DNA of 64,000 nucleotides from Sphingobium sp. Cam5-1 (GCF_015693305.1 NZ_CP065139.1:372001-436000); one strand, 5' to 3'. Positions 30,346-39,509 are shown, counted from the first letter of the stretch. The notes: a model not told the origin generated them from the sequence alone. A program made the numbers and translations.

Positions 30346-31277
30346 GAGCATCCTCCGGATAAGCTGTCGGTGTTGGAAACTTCGTCGGTTGAGTAACCAC
30401 TCACCAAGTGGTTAGCAGCTCGTTCGAGCGCCGTCACCATCGCGCTGTGATCCTTTTCCGCATCGCCGTGCGCTACGCAACTGTTGAAAAGTTGCTGCGC
30501 ATTTGCCGTCGCAGGCAGCGCAACTCCCAGTGAACACGCACCGGCAAGCGCCAGATTCAAATCCTTCTGGTGGAGCCGGACGCGAAAGCCGGGGTCGAAG
30601 GTTCGGTCGATCATCCGCTGGCCATGCACCTCCAGAACGCGCGATGCCGCAAAGCCGCCCATCAACGCTTCGCGCACCCGCGCCGGGTCCGCGCCCGCCT
30701 TCGATGCGAAGACCAGCGCTTCGGACACCGCTTCGATATTCAGCGCGACGATAATCTGGTTGGCGACCTTGGTTACCTGTCCCGCGCCCACGTCACCCAC
30801 CAATGTGATACTCTTGCCCATAAGTTCCAATAGCGGCCGGACCTTTTCAAACACATCCGCCTTGCCCCCGCACATGATGGTAAGCGCCGCATTCTTCGCC
30901 CCCACCTCACCGCCGGAAACTGGCGCGTCGACATAGGCGCAGCTCAGCGCCTCGATCCGGCCCGCAAAGTTACGTGTCGCGATCGGGTCGATGGAGCTCA
31001 TGTCGATGACGATCGTGCCGGGCTTCAACCGCTGCGACGCGCCGTCCGCGCCGAACAGCACGCGTTCGACGTCCGGCGTGTCGGGCAGCATCAGGACAAG
31101 GCATTCGACCTCGGCCGCCACATCCGCGGGCGTAGTGCAGGCGATCGCACCGCCTTCGCGCAGCTCATCCGGCATCGGCGTGCGGTTGGCACAGCTGTAG
31201 ATCGCATGGCCCGCCGCCTGTAGATGCCCGGCCATGGGACGGCCCATGATGCCAAGGCCGATGAAACCGATCTTCAT
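30342..31277 (-). CDS. glxR: 2-hydroxy-3-oxopropionate (tartronate semialdehyde) reductase
   Basis: Reduces tartronate semialdehyde to D-glycerate with NAD(P)H. 311 residues from the ATG at 31277, chosen because AGGAGG lies 7 bases before it and it overlaps the hyi stop as ATGA. Seen: the Rossmann start GFIGLGIMGRPMAG, the catalytic loop DAPVSGGEVGA, and GAGQVTKVANQIIV with the catalytic Lys. The neighbouring hydroxypyruvate isomerase and glycerate kinase favour this activity over 3-hydroxyisobutyrate dehydrogenase. The C-terminal end beyond about residue 290 (SGYSTDEVSN) is a little longer than usual. Confidence 0.9.
   Translation of the reverse strand: MKIGFIGLGIMGRPMAGHLQAAGHAIYSCANRTPMPDELREGGAIACTTPADVAAEVECLVLMLPDTPDVERVLFGADGASQRLKPGTIVIDMSSIDPIATRNFAGRIEALSCAYVDAPVSGGEVGAKNAALTIMCGGKADVFEKVRPLLELMGKSITLVGDVGAGQVTKVANQIIVALNIEAVSEALVFASKAGADPARVREALMGGFAASRVLEVHGQRMIDRTFDPGFRVRLHQKDLNLALAGACSLGVALPATANAQQLFNSCVAHGDAEKDHSAMVTALERAANHLVSGYSTDEVSNTDSLSGGCS
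30394..30414. promoter_or_regulatory. Perfect inverted repeat TAACCACT-N5-AGTGGTTA inside glxR 3' end
   Basis: An 8-base perfect inverted repeat about 50-70 bases upstream of the SDR start, within the glxR coding end. The half site TAACCACT also occurs in the palindrome at 38722-38736 before the GntR gene. It may be an internal operator; coding constraint or chance is equally possible. Confidence 0.35.
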
Positions 31278-32065
31278 GTCACGCCCTCCTGAGATTTCAG
31301 ATAATCGCGCGCCCAACCGAGGCCCGCCTTCGTGTCGCCCGCAGGCCGGTATTCGCATCCGATCCACCCGGCATAGCCCAGCGCGTCGATGTGGCTCAGC
31401 AGCCAGGGATAATTGATCTCGCCGGTGCCGGGTTCGGCGCGGCCAGGATTGTCGGCCAATTGCATATGGCCGATGCGAGGAAGCAAACGCTCGATCGTGC
31501 GGGCCAGATCGCCTTCCATGATCTGCATATGATAGATGTCATATTGCAGGCGGACATTGGCGCGGCTCGCCTCGTCGATCACCGACAATGCTTCGGCGAT
31601 GGTGCCATAGAAATAGCCCGGAATATCGACGCGCGTGTTGATCGGTTCGATCAATATCTCGATGCCATCGGCCGCCGTCAGGTCGGCTGCGTAGGCGATA
31701 TTTTCCACCAATACAGCCCGGCATTGCGCGCTCGCGGGCGCCTTCCCCGCCATCAGGTGAAGGCGCGGGCAGCCCAGCGCTTTGGCATAGTCCAGCCCTT
31801 TAGCGACGCCCGCGCGAAACTCCTCCACGCGATCAGGCAGCGCCGCGATGCCCCGCTCTCCGCCGACCCAATCACCAGCGGGGAGGTTGAACAGCACGAC
31901 GTCCAGCCCGCATCGCCGCGCCCGTTCAGCCGCCTCTTCCGCGCCATGGTCATAGGGAAACATGAACTCGACGGCGAAAAAGCCAGCTTCCGCCGCCGCA
32001 TCGAAGCGGTCGAGGAAAGGCAGGTCCTGGAACATCATCGACAGATTGGCGGCCAGCTTGACCAT
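31274..32065 (-). CDS. hyi: Hydroxypyruvate isomerase
   Basis: Interconverts hydroxypyruvate and tartronate semialdehyde. The 263-residue TIM-barrel protein matches Hyi in length (about 258) and in motifs: KLAANLSMMFQDLPFLDRF at the start, FFAVEFMFPYD, LIEPINTRVDIPGYF, LQYDIYHMQIMEGDL, HMQLADNPGRAEPGTGEI (metal and substrate ligands) and WIGCEYRPAGDTKAGLGW. The ATG at 32065 has GAGGAAGAGAC before it. The open frame continues upstream to 32365 but has no family sequence there. Coupled to glxR by a 4-base overlap. Confidence 0.92.
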   Translation of the reverse strand: MVKLAANLSMMFQDLPFLDRFDAAAEAGFFAVEFMFPYDHGAEEAAERARRCGLDVVLFNLPAGDWVGGERGIAALPDRVEEFRAGVAKGLDYAKALGCPRLHLMAGKAPASAQCRAVLVENIAYAADLTAADGIEILIEPINTRVDIPGYFYGTIAEALSVIDEASRANVRLQYDIYHMQIMEGDLARTIERLLPRIGHMQLADNPGRAEPGTGEINYPWLLSHIDALGYAGWIGCEYRPAGDTKAGLGWARDYLKSQEGVT

Positions 32066-32096
32066 GTCTCTTCCTCTCTTTTCAATTCGCGCCCGG

Positions 32097-33401
32097 TCAG
32101 AAGGCGATACCCAGCACCAGATCCATGACATTGGTGCCCGTGGGTCCGGTGCGGAACAGGTCGCCAGTCGCGTCGAACAACCGGTAGCTGTCATTGCGCG
32201 CCAGCATCTCCGCCGGGTTGAGTCCCACCGCCCGCGCGCGCTCGTGAAGCCCGCCATCGGCAAAAGCCCCCGCCGCATCGGTTGGCCCGTCGGTGCCATC
32301 GGTGCCAGCGGCAAGCAGAACGGCATTGTCCTGCCCGGCCAACGCCATGGCGGCGACCAGGGCAAATTCCTGGTTGCGTCCGCCCAGCCCGTCGCCCGTC
32401 ACCTGAAGTGTGGTTTCCCCCGCCGACACCAGCAGCATGGGGCGATCCTGCGGCGGTACTACGCGCATGGCAGCGGCCATCGCCAGCGCCGCGTCATGGG
32501 TGTTGCCCGCCATCGCCGTATCCACATCTCCCACGGCCACACCCTCCCGCGCCGCAATGCGATGCACAGCCTCCACCAGCATGGCGCTCTCGGCCAGCAG
32601 CAGTGTCTCGCGCCGTCCCACCGTTTTGGGCACCGGATGCACGCCCTTGGCAAGCGCACGTCGGATCGATGCGGGCACAGTATCTTGCAGCCCATATCGC
32701 TTGAGAATGGCGATTGGGTCCTCCGCTCCTTCCCCGCCCGCAAGAGTTGGCCCCGATCCGATCATACAGATGTCGCCGCTCGGCACGTCGGATATCAGCA
32801 AGGTCAGCACCGATGCGGGGCCGACATGGTGCAGAAGCCCGCCGCCCTTCACCCGCGACAGGCGTTTGCGCACGGCGTTGATCTCCTCGATCGATGCGCC
32901 GGATCGCAGCAGTATTTCTGTTGTCGCCGCCTTCTCCTCCAGCGTAACCCCATCAACCGGAGCAACCATCAACGCGGACGCGCCGCCGGTCAGCAGTACG
33001 ATCACACTGTCCCGATCGGTCAGCCCTTCGACCGTCCGCAGCATTTCGGCGGTGGCTTCCATTCCTTGCGCGTCAGGAATCGGATGCCCCGCCTGAAGCT
33101 GCCGGATGCGCGTGAGCAGCTCATCATGGCCATGTTTGACGATGATGCAGCCGTCCGAAATCCGATCACCCAGCAGCGTTTCCAGCCCCTTCGCAAGCGA
33201 CCCCACGGCCTTTCCCGCACCGATCACGACGATGCGACCATCTGGAGCCAGTGGCCAGTCTATGGCTTTGCCCTGGTGGCGAATGGACCAATGGCCACCC
33301 TCGGGAACGCCAAGCGATGCGACCAGCCTTTCGCCGCGCACCGACTGCAGCGCCTCAAGATAGATGCTTTCCAGCAGAGCGCGGGCGGCGGCCGTCTGCA
33401 T
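32097..33401 (-). CDS. ttuD: Glycerate 2-kinase (MOFRL/TtuD family), copy 1
   Basis: Phosphorylates D-glycerate to 2-phosphoglycerate; older annotation calls the family hydroxypyruvate reductase TtuD. 434 residues with DUF4147 (VIGAGKAVGSLAKGLE, AGHPIPDAQGMEA, LLTGGASALMVAPVDGVTL, INAVRKRLSRVKGG, LISDVPSGD) and the MOFRL domain (LVSAGETTLQVTGDGLGGRNQEF, GTDGTDGPTDAAGAF). The ATG at 33401, 14 bases after the lldP stop, matches the family N-terminus; an ATG at 33446 overlaps lldP and neither has a strong ribosome site. It closes the hydroxypyruvate to 2-phosphoglycerate route with hyi and glxR. Confidence 0.88.
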   Translation of the reverse strand: MQTAAARALLESIYLEALQSVRGERLVASLGVPEGGHWSIRHQGKAIDWPLAPDGRIVVIGAGKAVGSLAKGLETLLGDRISDGCIIVKHGHDELLTRIRQLQAGHPIPDAQGMEATAEMLRTVEGLTDRDSVIVLLTGGASALMVAPVDGVTLEEKAATTEILLRSGASIEEINAVRKRLSRVKGGGLLHHVGPASVLTLLISDVPSGDICMIGSGPTLAGGEGAEDPIAILKRYGLQDTVPASIRRALAKGVHPVPKTVGRRETLLLAESAMLVEAVHRIAAREGVAVGDVDTAMAGNTHDAALAMAAAMRVVPPQDRPMLLVSAGETTLQVTGDGLGGRNQEFALVAAMALAGQDNAVLLAAGTDGTDGPTDAAGAFADGGLHERARAVGLNPAEMLARNDSYRLFDATGDLFRTGPTGTNVMDLVLGIAF

Positions 33402-33414
33402 AGTAGGCGCCACT

Positions 33415-35085
33415 TCAGGGAACCAGAAGGGTGAAGGGATAGACATAGGCTTGCAGCATCACGAACAGGCCAATCAACGAACCCAGCACCAGGCTGTGAA
33501 CGAAGACATGGCGCAATATGCGGCCTTCCTGACCGAACCACTGCGTCGCGGTGGAGGCGACGACGATGCTCTGCGCATCAATCATCTTGCCCATGACCCC
33601 GCCCGCGCTGTTCGCACTCGCCATTAGCACAGGCGACAGGTTCAACTGTTCGGCGGTAATCTTCTGCAATCCGCCGAACAGGACATTGGAGGCCGTGTCC
33701 GATCCGGTGACGGCGACACCGAGCCACCCCAGCATGGTGCCGAAGAAAGGATAGAGCACCCCCGTCGCCGCGAAGGCGAGGCCCATGGACGCGTCTATGC
33801 CGCCATAACGGGTGAGATAGCCAAGCCCCAACATCGCCGCGATGGTGAGCAGCGATGGCAGCACCTGCTTCCACGTGCGCAGATAGACGCGACCGACCGT
33901 GCACGCAGGCACCCGCAACAGCAGCGCGGAGGCAAGGGCGGCCACCAATATCGCCGTGCCCGTGGCCGACAGCAGGTTGAGATTGTAGACTGCCTTCTCA
34001 AATTCCGGCGCGGTGACGACAGGAGGCAGGCGCTGGATCATTCCGTCCAGACCGGCGAAGGGCAAACGTAGCGCGAAGATGGCGTCCAGCCCCTGCTTCA
34101 TGAAGGGAAGGCCCCACAGGAAGACACACGCCGTCAGGATGATCCACGGCATCCAGGCACGCCGAACGGCAGCGGGATCGTGCAGGGGCTGTGCATGGGC
34201 GGCATCAACCGTCGCAGCCACGTCCCGCTCGTCACCCGGCGCGAGCTTCGCCTCGTTGACATGCATGATGCGTGCGGGCTGCCATATCCGCAGAAACGCG
34301 ATGAGCGCGGCGATCGACGCGAGCGCCGCACCGATGGAGGTCAGCCAAGGGCCATGCAGGTTGGAGATGAGGAGCTGCACCAGCGCGAAACTGACGCCTG
34401 CGACCAACACCGCAGGCAGCACCTCCATCGTCCGCCGCCACCCGCAATAGGCGACCAGCAGCCAAAAGGGCACGATGATGGCGAATGGCGTCATCTGCCG
34501 CCCCACCATCGCTGATAGTTCGAGCAGCGGCAGGCCGGTAACGCCCGAAAGCGTGACGAGCGGCGTACCGAGCGCCCCGAACGCGACGGGCGCGGTATTG
34601 GCGATCAGTGACAAGCCGGACGCCTGCAACCGTGTAAAGCCAAGGCCGATCAGCATCGCGCCCGTGACCGCAACCGGCGTCCCGAACCCTGCCGCTCCTT
34701 CGAAGAAGGCACCGAAGCAGAAGGCGATCAGCAGCAGTTGCAACCGGCTGTCCGCGGTGATCGACGTGATCGCGCCGCGCAGGATATGGAACTGCCCGGT
34801 CGTTTCCGTCAGCTGGTAAAGGAAGATGATGTTGAGCACGATCCAGCCGATCGGCAGCAGCCCATAGGCCGCCCCGAAACCCGCTGCGCGCACCGCCAGG
34901 CCCGGAGGCATGCCGAACGCCAGCACCGCGACTGCAAGGCCCGCCCCCAAGCCCATCAGGGCGGCGATATGCGCCCGCACATGAAAAAGGCCGATCGCCC
35001 CCAGCAGCACGACGACGGGGACGGCCGCAACCAGAGCCGACAGCAAGCCATTGTCGAAAGGGTCGTAATTTTGTGCCCAGATCAT
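33415..35085 (-). CDS. lldP: L-lactate/glycolate permease (LldP/GlcA family)
   Basis: A 556-residue inner-membrane proton symporter with about 12-14 helices. Family motifs seen: GWIVLNIIFLYQLTETTGQF, FGAFFEGAAGFGTPVAVTGAMLIGLGF, NTAPVAFGALGTPL and TGSDTASNVLFGGLQ. LldP-type proteins carry lactate, glycolate and similar 2-hydroxy acids; as the first gene of the glycerate operon it may carry glycerate or a related acid (inference). The gene is divergent from the second GHL6-type gene, with 273 bases between their starts. Confidence 0.92.
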   Translation of the reverse strand: MIWAQNYDPFDNGLLSALVAAVPVVVLLGAIGLFHVRAHIAALMGLGAGLAVAVLAFGMPPGLAVRAAGFGAAYGLLPIGWIVLNIIFLYQLTETTGQFHILRGAITSITADSRLQLLLIAFCFGAFFEGAAGFGTPVAVTGAMLIGLGFTRLQASGLSLIANTAPVAFGALGTPLVTLSGVTGLPLLELSAMVGRQMTPFAIIVPFWLLVAYCGWRRTMEVLPAVLVAGVSFALVQLLISNLHGPWLTSIGAALASIAALIAFLRIWQPARIMHVNEAKLAPGDERDVAATVDAAHAQPLHDPAAVRRAWMPWIILTACVFLWGLPFMKQGLDAIFALRLPFAGLDGMIQRLPPVVTAPEFEKAVYNLNLLSATGTAILVAALASALLLRVPACTVGRVYLRTWKQVLPSLLTIAAMLGLGYLTRYGGIDASMGLAFAATGVLYPFFGTMLGWLGVAVTGSDTASNVLFGGLQKITAEQLNLSPVLMASANSAGGVMGKMIDAQSIVVASTATQWFGQEGRILRHVFVHSLVLGSLIGLFVMLQAYVYPFTLLVP

Positions 35086-35132
35086 GGTGCCATCCCTGCC
35101 CTTTTTCCTATCACGGCCGATTTCAAATCATA

Positions 35133-35143
35133 CGGAATTTCCG
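35133..35143. promoter_or_regulatory. Palindrome in the lldP / GHL6-2 divergent promoter region
   Basis: CGGAATTTCCG is an 11-base palindrome (5-base arms, one central base) 48 bases before the lldP start. Its GGAA/TTCC arms are like those reported for some IclR-family operators, and an iclR gene lies 9 kb away. Nothing else is recognised in 35086-35358. Confidence 0.4.
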
Positions 35144-35358
35144 CAGTATCCCCACTCGCCGCCCACTGTGACCCGTTGGACCGTCGCTAGGGAGGATGAC
35201 AGGCAAGAGATACCCGCCTTTCCGCGATGCGGAACACACACTGTGGCGGGCGGCGTGCCGTTCCATATCGCGAAACGGCGTCGGTGGCATCATTGTCCAT
35301 ACAGGCACGCCGGTGCAGACTAAACCTTCCAATCTGTCAATTCAGGAGCATGAGGAGG

Positions 35359-37515
35359 ATGGACTTGAAAGCGAACGGCGGGATTTCGCGCCGCGACCTC
35401 GTACGCGCCTTGCCGACGGCGGCTATGATGAGCGCCCTTCCCGGCCCGGCCTGGTCCGCTCAGAACACCGGCAGCTTCGACCGGCGCGAATGGTGGAAGC
35501 ATGAATATCGCATAGTCCAGACCAACCTGCGCGAAATCGACGCCCTGGAAGATCCGCGAGAGATTACCCGGCAAACCCGTGCCTTCGGTGCGAACATGAT
35601 CGTGTCGAACATCGGCGGGATCGTCGCATTCTATCCCACTGAGCTGCCGCTCCACTATCGCAACCCCTATCTGAAAAACGATTTCGCTGGCGAGATGGTC
35701 GCCGCCGCCCATTCTGAAGGGCTGGCCTATATCGGCCGTTTTGACCTGTCCAAGGCGATGAAGCCTGCCTATGACGCGCATCCCGAATGGTTCATGCGCA
35801 ACCGCGATGGCAGTCCGCGTGAATATGTCGGCACCTACCAGGCCTGCCCCAATGGCGGCTGGGCGCAGGATTACAGCCTTCAGATATTGAAGGAAGGGGT
35901 CGAACGTCATGAAGTAGACGGTCTGTTCTTCAACATGACCGGCTTCGTCCGCACCGACTATTCCGATGTCGATCACGGCATTTGCGTATGCGACAATTGC
36001 AAGCGACGATTCCGAGAACTGTACAAGCTGGATCTGCCTAAGAGCGAAGACGGCACCGATCCCAATTGGGATGCCTATCAACAATTCCAAACACGCGTCA
36101 TGACCGAACTTTCCGCAAAAGCACGCGCAGTCATTGAGGCGGCACGGCCTCATGTGCCACTGATGGATTTTTTCGGCGGCGTCGTCGCGCGTGGAGAGGT
36201 GCAGCGCCGGGTGTCGCGCAAGGCGCCCGAATGGCCCTATGCCATGGGCGAACAGACACGGGCGCTTATGGCACTTGCGCCGGGCAAGGCCTTTTCCGCA
36301 ACCTCCACCGCCCATATCGACTATCCGTGGCGGCAGGTGACGGAAAGCACCGAAAACCACATGTTGCGTTTCGCGCAGGCGCTTGGCACGGGCGCCAAGC
36401 TCGACCTTTATCTGATGGGAACGCTCAACGATCAGGACGATCCTCGGTTTCTGCCTCCCGTCTCGCGCCTTTTCCACTGGCACGCCGCCAATGAACGGCA
36501 TTATGCCGGGCTGACCCCGGCTGCCCGCGTCGCGATCTACAATATAGGATCAATCTTTCAGTCACCCGGCGCCGGGCTGGCGCGCTATGGCATCGGTGCG
36601 CAGCGCGGGGCATATCAGGCGCTGGTCGATGCCCGCCTCCCCTTCTGGATGACTAACGGAATGCAGGTGCGCAACGCCACGCGCGACGAAGCCTATGACG
36701 TCATCATCATGCCGCATATCATGACCTTGAGCGATGAGGATGCCGATGCGCTCGACGCCTTTGTCGAAGCCGGCGGCCTGCTCATCGCAACCGGCTATAC
36801 CGGCGCACAGAGGCAAGGGGGAAAGCCACGCTCCGGCTCGGCGATGAAGTCCAGCCCGGTGAGCAGCTTCGGTCAGCCGCGCGATGGGCATGGCTGGTCA
36901 CTGGACATGAGCAAGGCCGCCATTCCCATGGGACCCGGCCGCATGCCGATCGATGCGGACTTCTTCCCAGTCACTCCCCGCAGCGGCGCGTCGAGCCTGA
37001 TCCCCTTTGCGCCCGACCAGCGTTTCGGCCCACCCGAATTTTCCTATGCGCGCCCGGGCGAAGCTGCCCGCGCCGACGCTGGCGCGCTGGTCATGGCTTA
37101 TGGCAAGGGGCATCATGTGCACATCCCATGGCTGCCTGACTGGCTCTATTATCGCGACGGGCTGGATGCACATCGGGTGCTGTTTGAAAGCCTGATCGCC
37201 CGCTACGCGCCGCCCCCGCCGCTGGTGCTGGAAGGGCCGGGACCGATAGAGATGATGGCGATGCGGCAGGCCAATACGGGCAAAATGCTGGTGCACGTCA
37301 TCAACTATTCGGGCCAACGCAACACCCACTATGGCGATCCGGTCATCGCTCACGGCCTGAAGCTGGGCGTGCGCGGATCAGTGGGCAGCACCGCGCAGAT
37401 GCTGGTGGCGGGCAAATCGGTAAAGGGTAAGCGACGGAATGGCGATGGCGACCATCTGTGGTTCGACCTGCCGCCGGTCGATACGTTCGAAGCGGTGCAG
37501 TTGACGCTTGCTTGA
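35359..37515 (+). CDS. Exported TIM-barrel glycoside-hydrolase-like protein (GHL6 type), paralogue 2
   Basis: 718 residues from the ATG at 35359, which has AGGAG 10 bases before it; the frame is open from 35227 but upstream sequence has no signal peptide. The Tat-type signal ISRRDLVRALPTAAMMSALP is followed by a barrel with VSNIGGIVAFYPTELPLHYRN, YIGRFDLSKAMKPAYDAHPEW, VDGLFFNMTGFVRTD and a CVCDNC cysteine pair, then a trimerisation-type domain (YDVIIMPHIMTLSDEDADAL, FVEAGGLLIATGYTG) and a beta-rich end (KMLVHVINYSGQRNTHYGD). Same architecture as the protein at 26410-28614. Monocistronic, divergent from lldP. Confidence 0.75.
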   Translation: MDLKANGGISRRDLVRALPTAAMMSALPGPAWSAQNTGSFDRREWWKHEYRIVQTNLREIDALEDPREITRQTRAFGANMIVSNIGGIVAFYPTELPLHYRNPYLKNDFAGEMVAAAHSEGLAYIGRFDLSKAMKPAYDAHPEWFMRNRDGSPREYVGTYQACPNGGWAQDYSLQILKEGVERHEVDGLFFNMTGFVRTDYSDVDHGICVCDNCKRRFRELYKLDLPKSEDGTDPNWDAYQQFQTRVMTELSAKARAVIEAARPHVPLMDFFGGVVARGEVQRRVSRKAPEWPYAMGEQTRALMALAPGKAFSATSTAHIDYPWRQVTESTENHMLRFAQALGTGAKLDLYLMGTLNDQDDPRFLPPVSRLFHWHAANERHYAGLTPAARVAIYNIGSIFQSPGAGLARYGIGAQRGAYQALVDARLPFWMTNGMQVRNATRDEAYDVIIMPHIMTLSDEDADALDAFVEAGGLLIATGYTGAQRQGGKPRSGSAMKSSPVSSFGQPRDGHGWSLDMSKAAIPMGPGRMPIDADFFPVTPRSGASSLIPFAPDQRFGPPEFSYARPGEAARADAGALVMAYGKGHHVHIPWLPDWLYYRDGLDAHRVLFESLIARYAPPPPLVLEGPGPIEMMAMRQANTGKMLVHVINYSGQRNTHYGDPVIAHGLKLGVRGSVGSTAQMLVAGKSVKGKRRNGDGDHLWFDLPPVDTFEAVQLTLA

Positions 37516-37523
37516 TTGCGGGG

Positions 37524-37553
37524 TTGGGGAGGCTACTCTCAGTTCCTCCCCAA
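37524..37553. terminator. Bidirectional terminator hairpin between convergent genes
   Basis: Perfect 9-base inverted repeat TTGGGGAGG ... CCTCCCCAA with a 12-base loop, between the stops of the GHL6-2 gene and the propeller-protein gene. Confidence 0.65.
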
Positions 37554-37563
37554 TCCACTACGA

Positions 37564-38631
37564 TCAAAAGTCCGGCGCCAGGTCCATCAGCACGATGCCC
37601 TGCCCCACGCCCGCGTCGATCACGTCCGCCGATCCCACTTGCGCAGCGATCATCCGGCCATCGGGCCGCACGACCGGATTGCCATATTTCCATCCGCCAT
37701 ATTGCACGATGTTCGTCATGCGCGTGTAGCGCGGCTTCTTGGGATCAAGGTCCAGAACGCACAAGTCCATGCCCTTGGCGCGATCCTGTGCGCATTCCAC
37801 CAATGTCCGCTTGCCATCCGGGAAGATGCCTTCGACCTCACCATAAAGGGTGGAAGGCGTCGGATATTCGGTGATCTTTTTGGTCGCGAAATCTACGGAC
37901 AACACCTTTGTCTCCACGCCCGTCGGCCCCTTGCCAAAACCATAGCAGGGCATGACCAGCCCCTTATCGCCCGGCAGGAAGTCCTGCGCCTCAACGAAAC
38001 ATTCGGTCGTCGTCACGATTTCCCGTACATCTTCCAGCTTTGCTGACTGACCCTCAACAGCAATGCGTCCCGTGTAGACCGCGGTCGATGCTGGTTTGCC
38101 ACCTGCTGCGGGCTTTACCTGGCTCCACGCGATCATGTTGCTGCGTGGGCTGAGCGCGATCCCTTCGAACACCGTGACGCCCAGTGGCACTGGCGCGCGC
38201 ACCGCCTGCGGGTCCATCCAGAATAGTTCGATGCGGCCGTGGCGCGTCTCTTCCCTTGTCTTTCCCAATATACGGGGACCAAGCAGCGCGTAGCTGCCAT
38301 CAGCAAGATAATGCACCCGCAAATAACCCTCGCTCGGCGCATGGCCTGTCAAGTTGCGGGTACGCCCCGTCGCCATGTCATATTCGAAAGCGTCACCGTA
38401 GGATTTGCCGATGAAGGCTAGTTTGTCGCCCGTGGGCGAAAAGACCGGCCGCTCCCCAAAGGCTGAAATCAGCCGTTGGCCAGGCGGCATGTCCTGAATT
38501 GGATTGCCCGGCTTGTTCCCCAGGGGCATCGTAGCAGGAACGGCATCGCCCCGCGTAAAGGTCTGCGCCGGAAGCGCAGACAGGGGCAGCACCGCGAGCA
38601 TGACGGATAACGAGAGATATTTTGCCTTCAT
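37564..38631 (-). CDS. Exported TolB/PD40-type beta-propeller protein, copy 1
   Basis: About 355 residues with a Sec signal (KAKYLSLSVMLAVLPLSALPA) and a propeller fold made of PD40-like blades such as RPVFSPTGDKLAFIG, IALSPRSNMIAWSQV and PVVRPDGRMIAAQV. The ATG at 38631 has AAGGAG 8 bases upstream. Such proteins bind ligands or other proteins in the periplasm; no catalytic motif is seen. It shares the plan of the protein at 46057-47217. It is divergent from the GntR gene, which may control it through the palindrome at 38722. Confidence 0.7.
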   Translation of the reverse strand: MKAKYLSLSVMLAVLPLSALPAQTFTRGDAVPATMPLGNKPGNPIQDMPPGQRLISAFGERPVFSPTGDKLAFIGKSYGDAFEYDMATGRTRNLTGHAPSEGYLRVHYLADGSYALLGPRILGKTREETRHGRIELFWMDPQAVRAPVPLGVTVFEGIALSPRSNMIAWSQVKPAAGGKPASTAVYTGRIAVEGQSAKLEDVREIVTTTECFVEAQDFLPGDKGLVMPCYGFGKGPTGVETKVLSVDFATKKITEYPTPSTLYGEVEGIFPDGKRTLVECAQDRAKGMDLCVLDLDPKKPRYTRMTNIVQYGGWKYGNPVVRPDGRMIAAQVGSADVIDAGVGQGIVLMDLAPDF

Positions 38632-38721
38632 CGATCTGTCTCCTTGTCCCTGCGCAAGCAACGTGATGGCCGTAATAAGTCAAGCAGGGCCTATTGCCGT
38701 TTCACTATGTGGACAGCCAGA

Positions 38722-38736
38722 CTAACCACTGGTCAG
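38722..38736. promoter_or_regulatory. Probable GntR/FadR-type operator
   Basis: CTAACCACTGGTCAG is a 15-base near-palindrome around ACCA-C-TGGT, the core form of many GntR/FadR operators. It lies 26 bases before the GntR gene and 91 before the divergent propeller gene. Confidence 0.55.
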
Positions 38737-38761
38737 CAGCGCTTGCGGACGATAAAGCCAC

Positions 38762-39493
38762 ATGATGACCATGGAGTGCGCCACTCTAGCCGCAGAGCCA
38801 GAAAGTTCCGGATATCGCCGGGTACTTGCCCATTTGCGCGAGCTGCTGGTGAATGGCGGCGTCCAGACCGGCCACCGCCTGCCGGGCGAACGGGAACTGG
38901 CGCTGAGCCTCGGGGTAAGCCGCCCGGCCGTGCGCGAAGCCGTACGGGCGATGGAGATGATCGGCGTGCTGGAAACACGCCACGGCCGCGCCAGCACCGT
39001 GCGCGTTCCCGATGCATCGGTGCTGGGCGAGTTTTTCTCCCTCGCTCTGGCGCAGCAACCGGCAATCATCGACGATATTGTCGAGGTGCGGATCGCGCTC
39101 GAACGGCAGGCGCTACGGCTGGCCTGCGCCCGCGCCACGGAAGAAGATCGCCAAAACCTTGAACAGGCATTGGAGGATATAGAAGCGACGATCGGCGATG
39201 TCGCTAAAGGTGGTCATGCCGACCTCAATTTCCATACCCAGCTGGTCGCGGCTGCGCATTCACCTGCGCTGTCTACCGTCTACGGTACGATCACGCACCT
39301 GCTGGAACGGTCCCATGTCGAACGGCGCCAGGGCATTGCGGACAGCCCGATGGCGCGGGAATATCTGGTCGATCATCACCGCCGCATCTATGAGGCCGTC
39401 CGCGCGGGCGACGCGCTGATGGCGGACGACTTGATCCTTAGCCATTTCGCCATCGGCGCGGCCTGGAAAGTTCATGGGGCTCCCGCCGACTGA
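38762..39493 (+). CDS. GntR-family (FadR/FCD) transcription regulator
   Basis: 243 residues. The N-terminal winged helix shows GYRRVLAHLRELLVNGG, RLPGERELALSLGVSRPAVREA and IGVLETRHGRAS. The FCD effector domain shows IVEVRIALERQALRLA and DLNFHTQLVAAAHSP, with Asp/His residues that usually hold a metal ion, and DHHRRIYEAVRAGD. FCD regulators commonly answer to sugar acids and hydroxy acids. It faces the second glycerate-kinase gene (16 bases between stops) and has an operator-like palindrome at its own promoter, so autoregulation is likely. Confidence 0.9.
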   Translation: MMTMECATLAAEPESSGYRRVLAHLRELLVNGGVQTGHRLPGERELALSLGVSRPAVREAVRAMEMIGVLETRHGRASTVRVPDASVLGEFFSLALAQQPAIIDDIVEVRIALERQALRLACARATEEDRQNLEQALEDIEATIGDVAKGGHADLNFHTQLVAAAHSPALSTVYGTITHLLERSHVERRQGIADSPMAREYLVDHHRRIYEAVRAGDALMADDLILSHFAIGAAWKVHGAPAD

Positions 39494-39509
39494 CGTTCCG
39501 CATGTGGGC

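Noticed and set aside
31962..33434. 490-codon plus-strand frame opposite glycerate kinase 1 and hyi
   Set aside because: No recognisable protein features; both minus-strand genes are conserved.
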